Assembly (NCBI RefSeq): GCF_963924675.1
Contig: NC_089222.1
Location: 8,686,501-8,750,500, forward strand
Reading direction: 5' to 3'
Source: Phocoena phocoena
Lineage: Eukaryota > Chordata > Mammalia > Artiodactyla > Phocoenidae
Length of the DNA stretch: 64,000 bases
Shown here in pieces: positions 50,010-63,666 of the stretch. The notes below the pieces were generated by a model, which was not told the DNA's origin, made no database searches, and worked only from the letters and a program-made list of their open reading frames with translations. Position numbers and translations under genes: made by a program. Numbering within the stretch: the first letter of the stretch is position 1; the number at the start of each line of letters is the position of its first letter.

Positions 50010-50545
50010 TATCAAATATATATTAAATGTTGATTCTGCACCATGCTCTGATTTAGGCACTGAGGATATATATAGAACAAGAAAAAGCCTGAATAAAATA
50101 GACATTCTGGCAGGAGAAACTGACAATGAACATGAAAACATACATATTAAAGTAACTGAGATCTTGTTAAATGCTATGAAAAAGATAAACGAGGTGATGT
50201 GACAGAAGATAACTGGGAGAGGCAAACTCCAGGGCAGGTAGTCAGGTAAGGTCAGGGGAGTAGCACTGGAGAAAGAAAAAATAGCAATGCAAAGGCCCTG
50301 AGGCATGAGAGGCAGGCAGGAACCTGGCATGTGTAAGGAAGGGATAGCAGGCCATTTTGTTGGAATGCAATGCTAGACATGAGTTGATATCTGATGTATC
50401 AGATAAGTTTGAACGACAGGCAGGAGTTGGAATGCAGAGAATCTTGAAAGTTATGGTGAGAAGTCTGGATTTTATTAACAGTTCATGAGGATCCATTGAA
50501 ATACTTTAAGCAACAGAGTGACATGTTCCAATTTATATTTTGAAA
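50010..50545 (+). repeat. Ancient LINE-type repeat (L2-like, tentative)
   Basis: ATGCTCTGATTTAGGCACTG, AGGGCAGGTAGTCAGGTAAG, GCAAAGGCCCTGAGGCATGA and CAACAGAGTGACATGTTCCA. The same old repeat group as at 4290 and 20820. Confidence 0.5.
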
Positions 50546-50687
50546 AGGTTTTTCCTGTAGATTTGAGGAAATAGGGTAGGTAAGGGTTTAAGAAAAGAGG
50601 CAAGGATGGGTGCAAGCAGTCTACACAGGGGATGCTCCCACATCCCACAAGGCCACTCCTTCAAGGTACAGAAAGAAAAAAAAAAAA

Positions 50688-53025
50688 CATCTGACAAAAT
50701 TCTACATGCACTTATGATAAAAACTCTAGAAAAAGTAGATATAGAGGGAATGCACCTCAACATCATAAAGGCCATATATGACAAACCTACAGCTAACATC
50801 ATACTCAATGGTGAAAAGCTGAAACCTTTTCCTCTAAAATAAAGAAGAAGACAAGAATGCCCAATCTCCTCTTTTATTCAACATAGTATTGGAAGTCCTA
50901 GCTATAGCAATTAGGCAAGAAAAAGAAAAAAGTCATCCAAATTAAAGAGGAAGAAGTAAAACTGTCACTATTTACAGATGATATGATAGTATGTATGTAT
51001 ATATTTACAGATATATGATACTGCATATAGAACCCCCCAAAAACTATTAGAACTAATAAATGAATTAAAGTTGCAGGATACAAAATTAATATCCAGAAAT
51101 CTATTGTGTTTCTACACATTAATAACAAACTATCAGAAAGAGAAATAAAGAAAACAATCCCATTTATAATTTCAACAAAGAGAACAAAATATTTAGGAAT
51201 ACATTTAACCAAGGAGGCAAAGGACCTGTATTCTGAAAACTATAAGACATTGAGGAAAGAAATTGAAGATGACACAAACAAATGGAAAATTACACCATGC
51301 TTATGGATTGGAAGAATCAATATCGTTAAAATATTCATACGACATAAAGCAATCTGCACATTCAATGCAATCCCTATTAGAATACCAATGGCATTTTTCA
51401 CAAAACTAGAACAAATAATCCCCCAAGTTTTTTGGAACCACAAAAGACCACAAATAACCAAAGTAATTTTGAGAAAGAAGAACAAATCTGAAGGTATCAG
51501 GATCCTAGACTTGAAACTATGCTACAGAGCTAGTAATCAGAGAGTATGGTACTGGCACAAAAACAGACGAAAAGCTCAATGGCATAGAAGAGAGAGCTGA
51601 GAGATAAACCCACACCTATATGGTCAATTAATCTATGACAAAGGAGGCAAGATTATTCAATGCGGAAAAAGTCTCTTTAATAAATGGTGTTGGGGAAACT
51701 GGACAGCTACTTGTAAAGGAATGAAATTGAACCACTTTCTCACACCATATACAAAAATAAACTCAAAAAGGACTAAAGGTTTAAATGTAAGGCCTGAAAC
51801 CATAAAACTCCTAGAAGAAAACATAGGCAGGAACTTCTTTGACATTGGTCTTAGCAATATTTTTTTGGATATGAATCCTCAGGTAGAGGAAACAAAAGCA
51901 AAAATAAACAAATGGGATTACATCATACTAAGAAGCTTTTACATGGGAAGGAAACTACCAACAAAACAAAAAGGCAACCTACTGAATGGGAGAAGGTATT
52001 TGTAAATGATATATCCAATCAGTGGTTGATACCAAAATATATAAAGAACTCATACAACTCAGTTTCAAAAAACCAAATAACCCAATTAAAAAATGGGCAG
52101 AAGACCTAAATAGACATTTTTCCAAAGAAGACATACAGATGGTCAACAGGCACATGAAAAGATGGTCAATATCACTAATCATCAGGGAAATGTAAATGAG
52201 CTATCACCTCACACCTTTAAGTATGGTTATCACAAAAGGGACAATAAATAACAGGTGCTGGCAAGGATGTTGAGAAAAGGGAACCCTCGTGTGCTGTTGG
52301 TGGAAATGTAAATTAATGTAGCCACTACAGAAAGCAGTGTGGAAGTTCCTCAAAAAACTTAAAATAGAAATACCATATGATCCAACAATTCCAATTCTGA
52401 GTAGTTATCTGAAGAAAATGAAAACACTAATTTGAAAAGATGTATGCACTCCCATGTTCACTGCAGCACTACTTACTATAACCAAGACATGGAAACAGTC
52501 TAGGTATCCATCGATATATGAATGGATAAAGAAGATGTGGTATACTATACAACGGAATATTATTCAGCCATAAAAATAATAAAATCCTGGCACTTGCAGC
52601 AGCGTGGATGAACCTGGAGAGTATATGCTAAGAGAAATAAGTCAGACAGAGAAAATCATGTACTGTATGATTTCACTTATATGTGGAATCTAAAAGACAA
52701 AAGAACAAACAAAACAGAATTAAACAGAAACAAACTGGCGATTGTCAGAGGGGAGAGGGTTGGGGGGTGGAATGAAATAGATGAAGGGGATTAAGAGGTA
52801 AAAAATTCTGACTAGTGAAAAAAAAACTGGCTACAAAATAAATAAGTCACAGGGATGTAACATACACATAGGGAATACAGTCGATAATATTGTAACAACT
52901 TTGTATGGTGCTAGATGGCAACTGGATTTATTGTGGTGATCATTTTATAAGATCTAAAAATATTGAATCACTATGTTGTACGTCTTAATCTAATCTAATA
53001 TTGTTTGTTAATTATAACTCAATTT
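50688..53025 (+). mobile_element. 5'-truncated L1, 2.3 kb
   Basis: Begins inside the ORF2 reverse-transcriptase region (TGACAAAATTCTACATGCAC) and runs to the 3' UTR (GTTGTACGTCTTAATCTAAT). One frame stays open for 164 codons (51106-51600), reading LSEREIKKTIPFIISTKRTK and KYLGIHLTKEAKDLYSENYK, both standard L1 ORF2 text after the RT domain. Other parts hold frameshifts (frames at 51721-52005, 51912-52109). Inactive retrotransposon remnant of intermediate age. Confidence 0.93.
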
Positions 53026-53747
53026 AAAGGAAAAGAATAGAGACAGGGAAAACCATTACGTCACTTCTCTTTTGTTATGGTCAGGGAGATATGTCTCAGT
53101 ACCTACCTGCCCACCCTCCCACCCCATACACACCCCACAGGCTGGTGAGAGCAAGTTGACTCTCCCATTAGCATGTAACTTTTACATTTAATTATGTTTA
53201 ATATATAGGTGTTATCTGATGTATATGACCACTCTGGAAAGTTTTCCATTAATTATGTCTATAAATGTGCTTGTTTCACTCGAGAGTCAAGACTGGAGTG
53301 CGTAGTTTTGTAACTACACTATTGAAATATGGTGCTTGGTGTGTAGAGAGAGTGTGTGTTGATGAGGGGTTTGGGGTACTGTGATGAAGCTTGAGGTTCT
53401 GAGCAGCTATGGGTCAGCACCATAAATCACCCACATACCATCAAATACATCAAAACTGGAGGAAAGCTGCTAAAAGTGGGTGCTCCTCACAGGCTCCCTT
53501 GTCTCTGTTCAGGAACCTTCTCTGAAATTTGGTGTAACCTCTTGTGCTGTAGTGAGGTGGCATTTCAAAGACCTTCACCCAGAGGCCACTGACACTCAGG
53601 AACCTAGGGAAATATCTCTCCCTTTACTAAAGGGTGAGGAGAGTGAAGGAGGAGACTTTATTTTTTATGCTGATCAGATTATATAAAAATAATGGAAAAT
53701 AAGGGAAAAAATGAGGTAACCCACACACTTAAACTGTAATAGGTTTC

Positions 53748-54686
53748 CAACCAAAAAATGGGCAGAAGACCTAAATAGACATTTCTCCAAAGACATACTG
53801 ATGGCCAATAGGCACATGAAAAGATACGCAACATTGCTAATTATTAGAGAAATGCAAATCAGAACTACAAAGAGGTTTTACCTCACACTGGTCAGAATGG
53901 CTATCATCAAAAAGTCTACAAATAATAAACGCTGGAGAGGGCGTGGAGAAAAGGGAACCCTCCTACACTGTTGGTGGGAATGTAAATTGGTGCAGCCACT
54001 GTGGAGAACAGTATGGAGGTTCCTTAAAAAACTAAAAATAGAACTACCATATGACCCAGCAATCCCACTCCTGGGAATATATCCAGAAAGGATGAAAACT
54101 CTAACTCAAAAAACTACATGCACCCCAATGTTTATAGCAGTACTATTTACAATAACCAAGACATGGAAGCAACCTAAATGTCCATCAACAGAGAAATGGA
54201 TAAAGAAGATGTGGTACATATACACAATGGAATATTACTCAGCCATAAAAAAGAACGAAATAATGCCATTTGCAGCAACATGGATGAACCTAGAGATTAT
54301 CATACTAAATGAAGTAAATTAGATAAAGACAAATATCATATGAAATCACTTGTATGTGGAATCTAAAAAATGATACAAATGAATTTATTTACAAAACAGA
54401 AACAGACTCACAGACACAGAAAACAAACTATGGTTACCAAAGGGGAAAGGGAGGAGGGATAATTTAGGAGTTTGGGATTAACATATACACACTACTATAT
54501 ACAAAATAGATAAACAAGACCTACTGTAGAGCACAGAGAACTATACTCAATATTTTGTACATAACCTGTAATGGAAAATAATCTGAAAAAGAATACATAT
54601 ACAAATGTATAACTGAATCACTTTGCTATATACTTGAAACACTGTAAATCAACTATACTTCAGTAAAAAAAATGATTAAAAAAAGT
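53748..54686 (+). mobile_element. Young 5'-truncated L1 with 11-bp TSD
   Basis: About 940 bp: the ORF2 C terminus and 3' UTR. A frame of 173 codons (53801-54322) is open and includes [20 protein letters not shown] (the Cys/His knuckle of ORF2) and [16 protein letters not shown]. The target-site duplication TAATAGGTTTC lies at 53737-53747 and 54687-54697. It is 5'-truncated, so it lacks endonuclease and RT and cannot move itself. Confidence 0.95.
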
Positions 54687-56159
54687 TAATAGGTTTCATC
54701 GAGTAACCCCTGTTAAGGTAAAACCGGAGAATTTATCACCTTTTTCCAACAACCATTGCCATTTGCTGCTTCACAACCTCACCACCAAGTCAGAGTCCAC
54801 GATGTGCAAACCCAGAACATATCTACACATAGCCATAGCAATATCTGATCTTCAGTGTTTTAGCACTATTAATGTTTGAAAACATATTTTAGATACTCTT
54901 CTATCACTATTTATCTCAAATTCAAAATTCTTATGTTAAGGCAAACTAAATTTCACAACCAACAACAGATGGGTCTGTGCTAAAATCAATTTTATAGGGT
55001 TTACCATGAGAAGCTGTGAAGCAAATTTCTTAGCATCTCCATAGACAGAAATAGCTAAATTAATCTATGTCATTATTGGAGTCATCCAGGAGATATAAAT
55101 AAGGGCAAACACAGAGAATACACTGAGTGCATAAAACTCCTAATTAGCATGAGATCGAAACAGTACTAGCTAGCCTTTTCACAAACTTAGAAAATATTTT
55201 ACACATTTTAATTAGTTTTCCTGTGGGAGTTGGATGAGCTGCTATTCTAAAGTTAGGTAATTTATCAGAGTTCTAGAGTCACAGCTTACTGTTACATGCA
55301 TACCTTTTGACTATTTCTTAAAATGCTTCTTTGGTCTTTATTTCAAATGGGTTTTTATTTTATTTTATTTCAAAATGGGTTGATGATCAGTCTCCTCTTT
55401 ATCCATATGTTCTGGTAACGTTCTCTGTCACCTGATAGTTTATAAGCTACTTGGGATTGAAGGTGATATCCAGAAGGCAAAATTAGAAAGACACAAGGCA
55501 ATCGAACAGAGAGAGTTAAGCTAATACGTGTCAGAAACAATGGGGAGTTTGTGGATGAAGGGAGAGGATGAAGAGAGGACAGGAGGTGAGAGCAAGAATA
55601 AAGGGCTGAACTATGGGGCAGGGAGGCCACAGGAGTTTTAAGAATAAGGATATGGAGTGAAGTCACATTTATACTGTTTGCATTTCCATCATGCAAATGT
55701 TCCTCCTTCTAGGACTCATTGACCAACCTTTCACACAGGCTTCAACCCACCAGAAACCCTGTGTGATTGGATAGTTTTGTTTGCACGTATGTGGGAATTA
55801 AGGAGGGGGCTGGGTTCCACACTGGTCTTACACCAGAGTTGCAGAGCAGAGAGCAGGAATCCATGACCATAGGTAATCGTCAGAATATAAGCTCCCCCCA
55901 AAGTCATAGTATCCTCGGAAACAGCACAAGACTTCTCCCCCGGGGTATGAAATTATGGGTCAGGGTGGTCCAAATTTACCTTTAGAAGGTATAGCATCCC
56001 AGGATCTTGGATATAATGCAAATAGAACTTCTGAGTGATACAAAATGAGGAAACACAAAATATAAAACGATAAGGGTCTCAGAGGTAAGCGCCAGTTCCC
56101 ATTAGCCCTTAAAATGTAACTTAGAAGGAGTCCTCTGTAAAGAAGCAAGACTTTTGGTT

Positions 56160-57110
56160 TCAGCCACAATGAAAGAGCTTATATTGAACTAAAAAATAAT
56201 TATAAATCTGGACAAAATATATAAAATAACTGTTTGAAAGCACTGGAGAGCAAGCAACTTAGGTCAGACTTGAAGGACTGTGTTGTGTGGGAAAAGGGAA
56301 GTCCATCAGTGTGAGGACCATGTTTATCCAGGTGTTTTCCTGAGAGAATCGGCTGTTTCAGTGTGAGGTGGAAGAGAAAGGAACAGTCTTCCTGAACGAG
56401 GACGTTTAGGTGTACCAAACCACCTGGGATTTGATGAATAAACCCCAGAGAGGAGGGAACTGCATCAATGGGGCCCTTGAGGCATCAGCCAGCTCCCCGT
56501 TTGAGCCTACACAGGGTGGTGCTCCAAGAAACCAGATGATTTCCATAACCATGTGATGCTCAGGAGATGCAGGCTGGAATTCAAGGCCTGCCAAATTGGA
56601 GGAGCCTTGGTGAACATCCAAGGATTTTAGCTGAGATCCTGAAAAAAATCATGTCTTACTTAGGAGTGAGAGCTATAGCACCAGAGTAAGGGCAAAACTG
56701 AAACAGATCAGCCTAACAAAGATGAAGAGGAACTGTGAGCAGGATGAAAGTGATTTGCTGGTACTCTATCTGCCTGCCAAGAGAAACTATAACCCTATCT
56801 GGAGGAAAATAATGTGAACACTTTTTCATAAACAACATCTACAATGAAGCAAAATCATGATATCTGCTAAAAAAAGGGGTGGGGGCCAAATAACCTAAAA
56901 GAAAACAAACAAACAAAAAAAACCACACACAAGAGAAATAACAGATAACGAAAATAGTCTCATTGGCAATTCAGACATTGGAGTTTTAAAATCACTATGA
57001 TTAATGTTTCAGCAAAGAGAAGAAGAAGATAAAAAATGGATTAAAGGTAAGAATCCTTAAAAGTAACCAAATAAGAAGAAACTAGGGGTTGAGATCCCAT
57101 ATTTTCCATT
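56160..57110 (+). repeat. Possible L1/HAL1-like old remnant
   Basis: AACAGATAACGAAAATAGTC, TCATTGGCAATTCAGACATT and GTTTCAGCAAAGAGAAGAAG resemble ORF1-proximal parts of old L1-like elements. Weak; could be unique DNA in its first half. Confidence 0.3.
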
Positions 57111-57314
57111 TGTCTATGCTGAGGAATGTTGGCTCTTTCTTTCCTCATTTCTTTTTCCCTTTTTGGTGGCTTCGATGCCCTAACTCACCTCCAGTCTTCA
57201 AAAATAGTTGTCACATTATGCTGTTGTGGAGAGCACAAAAGGCAACTATAGTCGTAGACCTCGATTTATTGAAAAGGAAGACAAGAAGAGTGTCTTCAAG
57301 AAGAAGAGACAACA

Positions 57315-57623
57315 GGGGACTTCCCTGGTGGCGCAGTGGTTAAGAACCCGCCTGCCAATGCAGGGGACACGGGTTTGAGCCCTGGTCCGGGAAGATCTCA
57401 CATGCCGTGGAGCAACTAAGCCCATGAGCCACAACTATTGAGCCCACGTGCTGCAACCACTGAAGCTGGCATGCCTAGAGCCCGTGCTCCACAACAAGAG
57501 AAGCCACCGTAATGAGAAGCCCGTGCACCGCAGCGAAGAGCTGTCCCCGCTCGGCACAGCTAGAGAAAGCCCGTGCACAGCAACAAAAACCCAACGCAGC
57601 CAAAAATAAATAAGTAAATAAAT
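57315..57623 (+). mobile_element. CHR SINE, long form, 11-bp TSD
   Basis: Plus-oriented long CHR with (AAAT)n-like tail and B box GGTTTGAGCCC. The duplication AAGAGACAACA lies at 57304-57314 and 57624-57634. Confidence 0.95.
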
Positions 57624-57699
57624 AAGAGACAACATAACTACGAATTTACGGATTTTAAAATGACAGACACCTGTGCCCATACTCTGTTCCTGTCACCTA

Positions 57700-57870
57700 C
57701 AAGTTTGTGTGACCTCACACACGTTACTTCACCATTCTGCATCTGCCTCCTGTCCTGTAAAACCTAGTTGACACTCACCTTCAACAGTGGCTTTAAGCAC
57801 TAAATGAGATGTTTTACACAGGCAGAGTACTTAGCACAAGTAAGTTTGCAATAAATATCGATACCTCCTC
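57700..57870 (+). repeat. MIR element
   Basis: AAGTTTGTGTGACCTCACAC, TCTGCATCTGCCTCCTGTCC, GTAAAACCTAGTTGACACTC and GCACAAGTAAGTTTGCAATA: a plus-oriented MIR. Confidence 0.6.
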
Positions 57871-58179
57871 TGCCACTTGTCATCATCAATGGAGAGAAGC
57901 ACACATTCAAGAGTGGTAATCTTGAACGTCAGAAAGGGATACCATCTACATACTGTCTGCCATTTGATATCCTCCACCAAGATGAAGTCATATGCAATTT
58001 GGGTTCATTCTTTGCCTTTCAAGTGGAGAATACTGATGACGAACAAAATGTCCCCACAAGTGGGTTAGTCAAAACAAGAGCTTCGTTTCTTAAACCCTGA
58101 GGGAAAAAATCGAGTATAGCAGATATCTGGGGCAGATCAAGGCAGCAGATCAAGGCTTCTGTTCATAGAGAATGCTCTG

Positions 58180-58480
58180 CGTACGTGCTCTGGTTTGCCT
58201 TTCAACAATCATCCCTATTAAATCATTGGTCTCTCTGACACATCTAATGAAGTCATGTTCATGAGCAGCTTAATCATGGGATGCAGTTTGGTACATATTT
58301 TGACAGGAAAGCTGTTTGTATAAACTGAAACATGCAGCAAATATATAATTTCCGAAAATGTTCATTATGCTTTCAGCGTGACAATCTTTGGCTTGAATCC
58401 TTCCATGCATTTTTAGTCATTTTAAGATAGGCTGTTTTGAGTACCGGTTAACAAATAAAAAGATATTCTTAAGCAAAATG
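58180..58480. other. Repeat-free block near exon, possible conserved element
   Basis: No repeat signature 400-700 bp downstream of the cNBHD exon in gene sense. Rich in AT and homeobox-like words (TCTAATGAAGTCATGTTCAT, TTAATCATGGGATGCAGTTT). Suggestive only. Confidence 0.2.
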
Positions 58481-58862
58481 TATGTCAAGCCAGTGGAGTA
58501 GTGAATAATCACACACACAGCAAACTCTGTACCACATACTCTATCCAGAAATCTTTCAGTTTGGGAGAAGCCACACATCTCTAGCTGAATATTATATGTC
58601 CCTGAAATTGATTCTGGCTATAAGCACATGAAAATAAAAAAAAGAAAGAAACTGAATTAAGAGAAGTCATCCGTAAATAATACTTCCCTAAAATGTTGAT
58701 AACAAGCTCCAGGTTTGACTTGTAGCTAATTATCTAACTGCTCAATTAGTAACTGAACAGTCCTACCTTATCTGCTCAGAGACTTTTTGAAGTGAGGTCA
58801 GGACATGTGCCTTTCCTGTTATAAATGGTCTCCAGGCCCCATGTGTTTGGGTCTCAGCACTA

Positions 58863-59422
<560 letters not shown>

Positions 59423-59449
59423 TAGAGAATAAAGCCTAGGAGCCCGAGA

Positions 59450-60350
59450 GTTAGCAATTGTAGGTCATACATGGGTTCCAGACAGGTCCCTCACAGGATT
59501 TGGTAAATGACTTTAGACAAAGCAGTTGACATTTTTCGTCACAGTTGCTTTAACCATTCAAGGGAAATAATAATGGCTCAGTTTTTCTGACTGTAAAAAT
59601 GCTCCAGGATTCTGAGGTTTAGACCATCAAGAGGTATATTAATCACTTTGATTCTAGCACTCTGGACAATATAAGCATCACCATCTAATATACTTGGGTT
59701 GTTTTATTTATCTCTGAATATGTCTACAAGACAGGAGGCAGGGCATGGAGGAGGAGAGTTGAGAGGCAGAGGCAACTACTGGGCATTACAGACCATGAAA
59801 TCTACTACATAGAAATGCAAAATACAAGTCATAGTTTTAATGCTCTGTGAGAGTGTAAAAATCCCATTTTCTCCAGCAACAAAGAAAGTGAATAAATAAA
59901 AACTATGAGCTCTTCCACTGCGGGGAGAGATGATCTAAGACTACTTTATTCACATTTTCTGTGTCCCACCCCGCAGCCAGCACCTCTTATCTTTTTTAAC
60001 ACCTCTGTCGATCAGTCTTGGGCTACACTTCACCTGTCTGGGAACTAGCTTACTTCCTCGAGTTTGCTGATTAGATAATATTGGACAAGTTATTTGAATC
60101 TTTAAAATCTTAAAATTGATTCAAATCAGTTTAACCTGGCGGGAGGGTGAGCATAATTGTAATTACTAACAAAGAGCTGATTGCAGCTTCAGTTTTATAT
60201 TAGACAGAGCCATTAATTCACTCAGCATCCATGTGAGAAATCTGCAAGAAAATCCATTCAATTCTCAGACAAACTTAGGTTAAAAGCTGAGGTAATATGA
60301 CCAAGTTCACAAAGGATGCTGGCATTGGATTCAAGGCTCCAACTTAGGAG
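59450..60350. repeat. Two MIR-like fragments
   Basis: 59450-59600 (GGTTCCAGACAGGTCCCTCA, GACTTTAGACAAAGCAGTTG) may be a plus-oriented MIR. 60235-60350 (AATTCTCAGACAAACTTAGG, TATGACCAAGTTCACAAAGG) may be a minus-oriented one. Between them the sequence is unassigned. Confidence 0.4.
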
Positions 60351-62202
60351 TTTTTACTTCGTCTTTGCTTTGTCCTCAAATATCATCATGCCTATAAATA
60401 AATAAAATAACTTTTATTTATTTATATATTTTTATGGCCGCTTTGTTTCATTTCATAGGGAACCAACAACCACTAATTGACCAACCAAAAACTACCAAGC
60501 AAATAATATCTTTGGAATGTTATAGAACAAATTGCCCCATCCATTCTTCATTCCATTAATTTTTTTAACTTTGAAACTTTTATTTTTTACTGTGCCCAGA
60601 ATTTCTGGAAGCAAAGTCTCTGGCATGCAACAGGCTTCCATAAAAGTCTGTTTTATTGAATTTGACAGTAAAAGGAGATGTGCCACATCAACCATGAATA
60701 CCTGAGATATTCATAAATATTTGTGCCGGATCAAAACATTTTAAATTATTCTAGGTGTTATCTTTGAATTAAAACCTTGAAATTGAGCCTATTTGGCAGA
60801 AGAAAAAAATCTATATTTATAGACACTAAGACAAGAAACAGCCACATAGTGTTGAAGAACTCAAGTTTGATTTATTGTTGTCACCAATCCTGCTAAACTT
60901 GGAAATTGTTTTTCTTGCATGTTTTGTTAGAAATCTAAATTGCTGCTCAAAAACTCAAAGTTGGATACTGATGCAAGATGTAAATATAGCCAGGATGGAC
61001 TGAGTACAGCAGATTTTCAAATTTTGTATATCTGAGGAGAATTTACCATGATGCACCATGTTGCCGCGGTGAGAATTCACATATTCTGTTAAGCAACTGG
61101 TGTTTGGAAGAACTTTAGGGTCATCATACTTTCATACCTGGTGATTTTGGCCACAATGACCCCAGCATCTTGCTAAACTTGGCATCCTAGAAAGAATTCT
61201 AGTTTATTTATTTATTCAGTGGATAATTATGGACCACTGACATATGTGCCAGACCTCAGGTGGAGCCTGGTCATCACCCTCACTCATTTTACGATTTTGT
61301 GGATTACTCCCTACCTAGATTTAGAGCCTATATCTAAGTTTCTTAATTACACTGGGTTTCGGTATCTTTATTTCTAAAAGAAAAGAAGATATTTATGGTC
61401 CCTTAGAGTCTCTATTATTCAGAATTCCATTACTGTTATTTGTTAATCATTATTCTTCCATTGGGCAAAAAAAACGTTGATGGGATGCATGTGCAAACCA
61501 TCCTGGTTAGAGCTATAACTTATGTTTAATTATAATTAGGCAGACTAATGCCATCTGTGAAGAGTGCATTTATCTGTGCTTTGTCATCTTCTTTTAAACC
61601 ACAATGAAGAAAGTGTTCAATTACCAGAACTTGAAATGAATGTGTATAAGGCAGACAGATTCTATCCCTGGAAAAATCCCTGCCTCTGTGTCAACTGCCT
61701 CCCCAAAAAGCATCAGATTAAGAACGCCTTCAAGAATTGATAGGACGACGGGATTGTTTGAATAAATTATGGCTTGACAGCTGTTTGGTGATACTTTTCC
61801 CCTACGACATTATGTATTAATTATTTTGTTGGCAGAGTGAACATGTACTAAATATCTATATTTTAAGCCATGTGCTTAAGTTTATCAAAGTCAGTATTGA
61901 TTTAAATTGGCCCATAAGATAATATTACCGTAGGGGAAGTAAAATAGTCAGTCTCCGTTGAAATAATGCTAACCACAGAGAGAAAATATTACTAATGTAT
62001 TATCTTTGGGTTTAGTCCCAATATAACATAGGCGTGCTTCGAATGGTCATGTGCATTTTTGAGAGATATATGGTAGCAGCAAAGATGGGAAAACGTTAAT
62101 TAAGGGAAGCTCAATTTATGTAGGAAATGCGGGCCAGAAGCACAAGGCAATGAACTAAGTCTTTTAGTTGTTAGTAGAATTTTTTTAAAATAAGAAAATC
62201 CG

Positions 62203-62436
62203 GGGGCTTCCCTGGTGGTGCAGTGGTTGAGAGTCTGCCTGCCGATGCAGGGGACACGGGTTCGTGCCCCTGTCCGGGAAGATCCCACATGCCGCGGAGC
62301 GGCTGGGCCCATGAGCCAGGGCCACTAAGCCTGCGCGTCCGGAGCCTGTGCTCCGCAACGGGAGAGGCCACAACAGTGAGAGGCCTGCATAATGCAAAAA
62401 TAAATAAATAAAATAAAAAGAAAAAGAAAAGAAAAG
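62203..62436 (+). mobile_element. CHR SINE, short young form, perfect 16-bp TSD
   Basis: Short CHR copy with a long composite tail (AATAAATAAATAAAATAAAAAG then AAAAG repeats). The duplication AAAATAAGAAAATCCG lies at 62187-62202 and 62437-62452. Confidence 0.96.
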
Positions 62437-62694
62437 AAAATAAGAAAATCCGATGGAATTGTGTATTACAAACAATAGTATTTACATACCAGCCACCAAA
62501 TTTGTACCTATCGTGACATAGTATCAGGGATGATGCCTTCGTATTCCATTCCTAGAACTGTTGCTAGTTACCAAATTTAAAAATTCACCACAATTATGGA
62601 AAAACCCACATTTTATACATGTAAAACTAGTGCATTAATTTGCTTACATGTATATCAAATCATAAGCTGCTAGAAAAATAACTAAATACCCTTT

Positions 62695-63138
62695 AATATT
62701 ATTTATTTTATTTTAAATTAATTTTTATGGGAGTATAGTTCATTTACAATGTCGTGTTAGTTTCTGCTGTACGGAAAAGTGAATCAGTTATACATATACA
62801 TATATCCACTCTTCTTTAGATTCTGTTCCCATATAGGTCATCACAGAGTATTGAGTACAGTTCCCCGTGCTATACAGTAGGTTATTAGTTATCTATTTTA
62901 TATATAGTAGTGTGTATATGTCAATCCCAATCTCCCAATTTATCCCTCCACCACCTTTCCCCCTTGGTAACCATAAATTTACTTTCTACATCTGTGACTC
63001 TATTTCTGTTTTGTAAATAAGTTCATTTGTACCATTTTTTGAGTTTCCGCATATAAGCAATATCATATATTTGCCTTTGTCTGACTTACTTCAATCAGTA
63101 TGACAATCTCTAGGTCCATCCATGTCGCTGCAAATGGC
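62695..63138 (-). mobile_element. 5'-truncated L1, 14-bp near-perfect TSD
   Basis: L1 3' UTR and the end of ORF2 in minus orientation (TTTATGGGAGTATAGTTCAT ... CAATCTCTAGGTCCATCCAT). The flanks ACTAAATACCCTTT (62681-62694) and ACTAAATGCCCTTT (63139-63152) differ at one base. Confidence 0.92.
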
Positions 63139-63349
63139 ACTAAATGCCCTTTTAAAAGCAGACTGTGCCAATGGACAGGCTATAAAACTGATAGTGGTAC
63201 TAAGGAAGCCCACAGGTAAAGAAAGGTTTTTGAAGCAAATTTAGAAATGATTGTCACTTTTAATTTTGAATAAAAAATGATAGAATGACTGATCTTTAAC
63301 TTCATAGAGTTGAGAAGTGGGCAGGAAGAGTGTTAAATTCTCCTCTTGA

Positions 63350-63666
63350 GGGCTTCCCAGGTGGCGCAGTGGTTGAGAGTCGGCCTGCTAATGCAGGGGA
63401 CACGGGTTCGAGCCCTGGTCTGGGAAGATCCCACATGCCGCGGAGCAACTAGGCCCGTGAGCCACAACTACTGAGCCTGCGCGTCTGGAGCCTGTGCTCC
63501 GCAACAAGAGAGGCCGCGATGGTGAGAGGCCCACGCACCGTGATGAAGAGTGGCCCCCACTTGCCACAACTGGAGAAAGCCTTCGCACAGAAACGAAGAC
63601 CCAACACAGCAAAAATAAATTAAATAAATTAATAAACTCCTAACCCCAACATTAAAAAAAAAAAAA
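63350..63666 (+). mobile_element. CHR SINE, intermediate long form, perfect 15-bp TSD
   Basis: Starts GGGCTTCCCAGGTGGCGCAG. It has the GAGAGGCC type of the short form but keeps the long 3' half (GAAGAGTGGCCCCCACTTGC ... AACGAAGACCCAACACAGC). Tail AAATAAATTAAT... then A. The duplication AAATTCTCCTCTTGA lies at 63335-63349 and 63667-63681. Confidence 0.95.
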
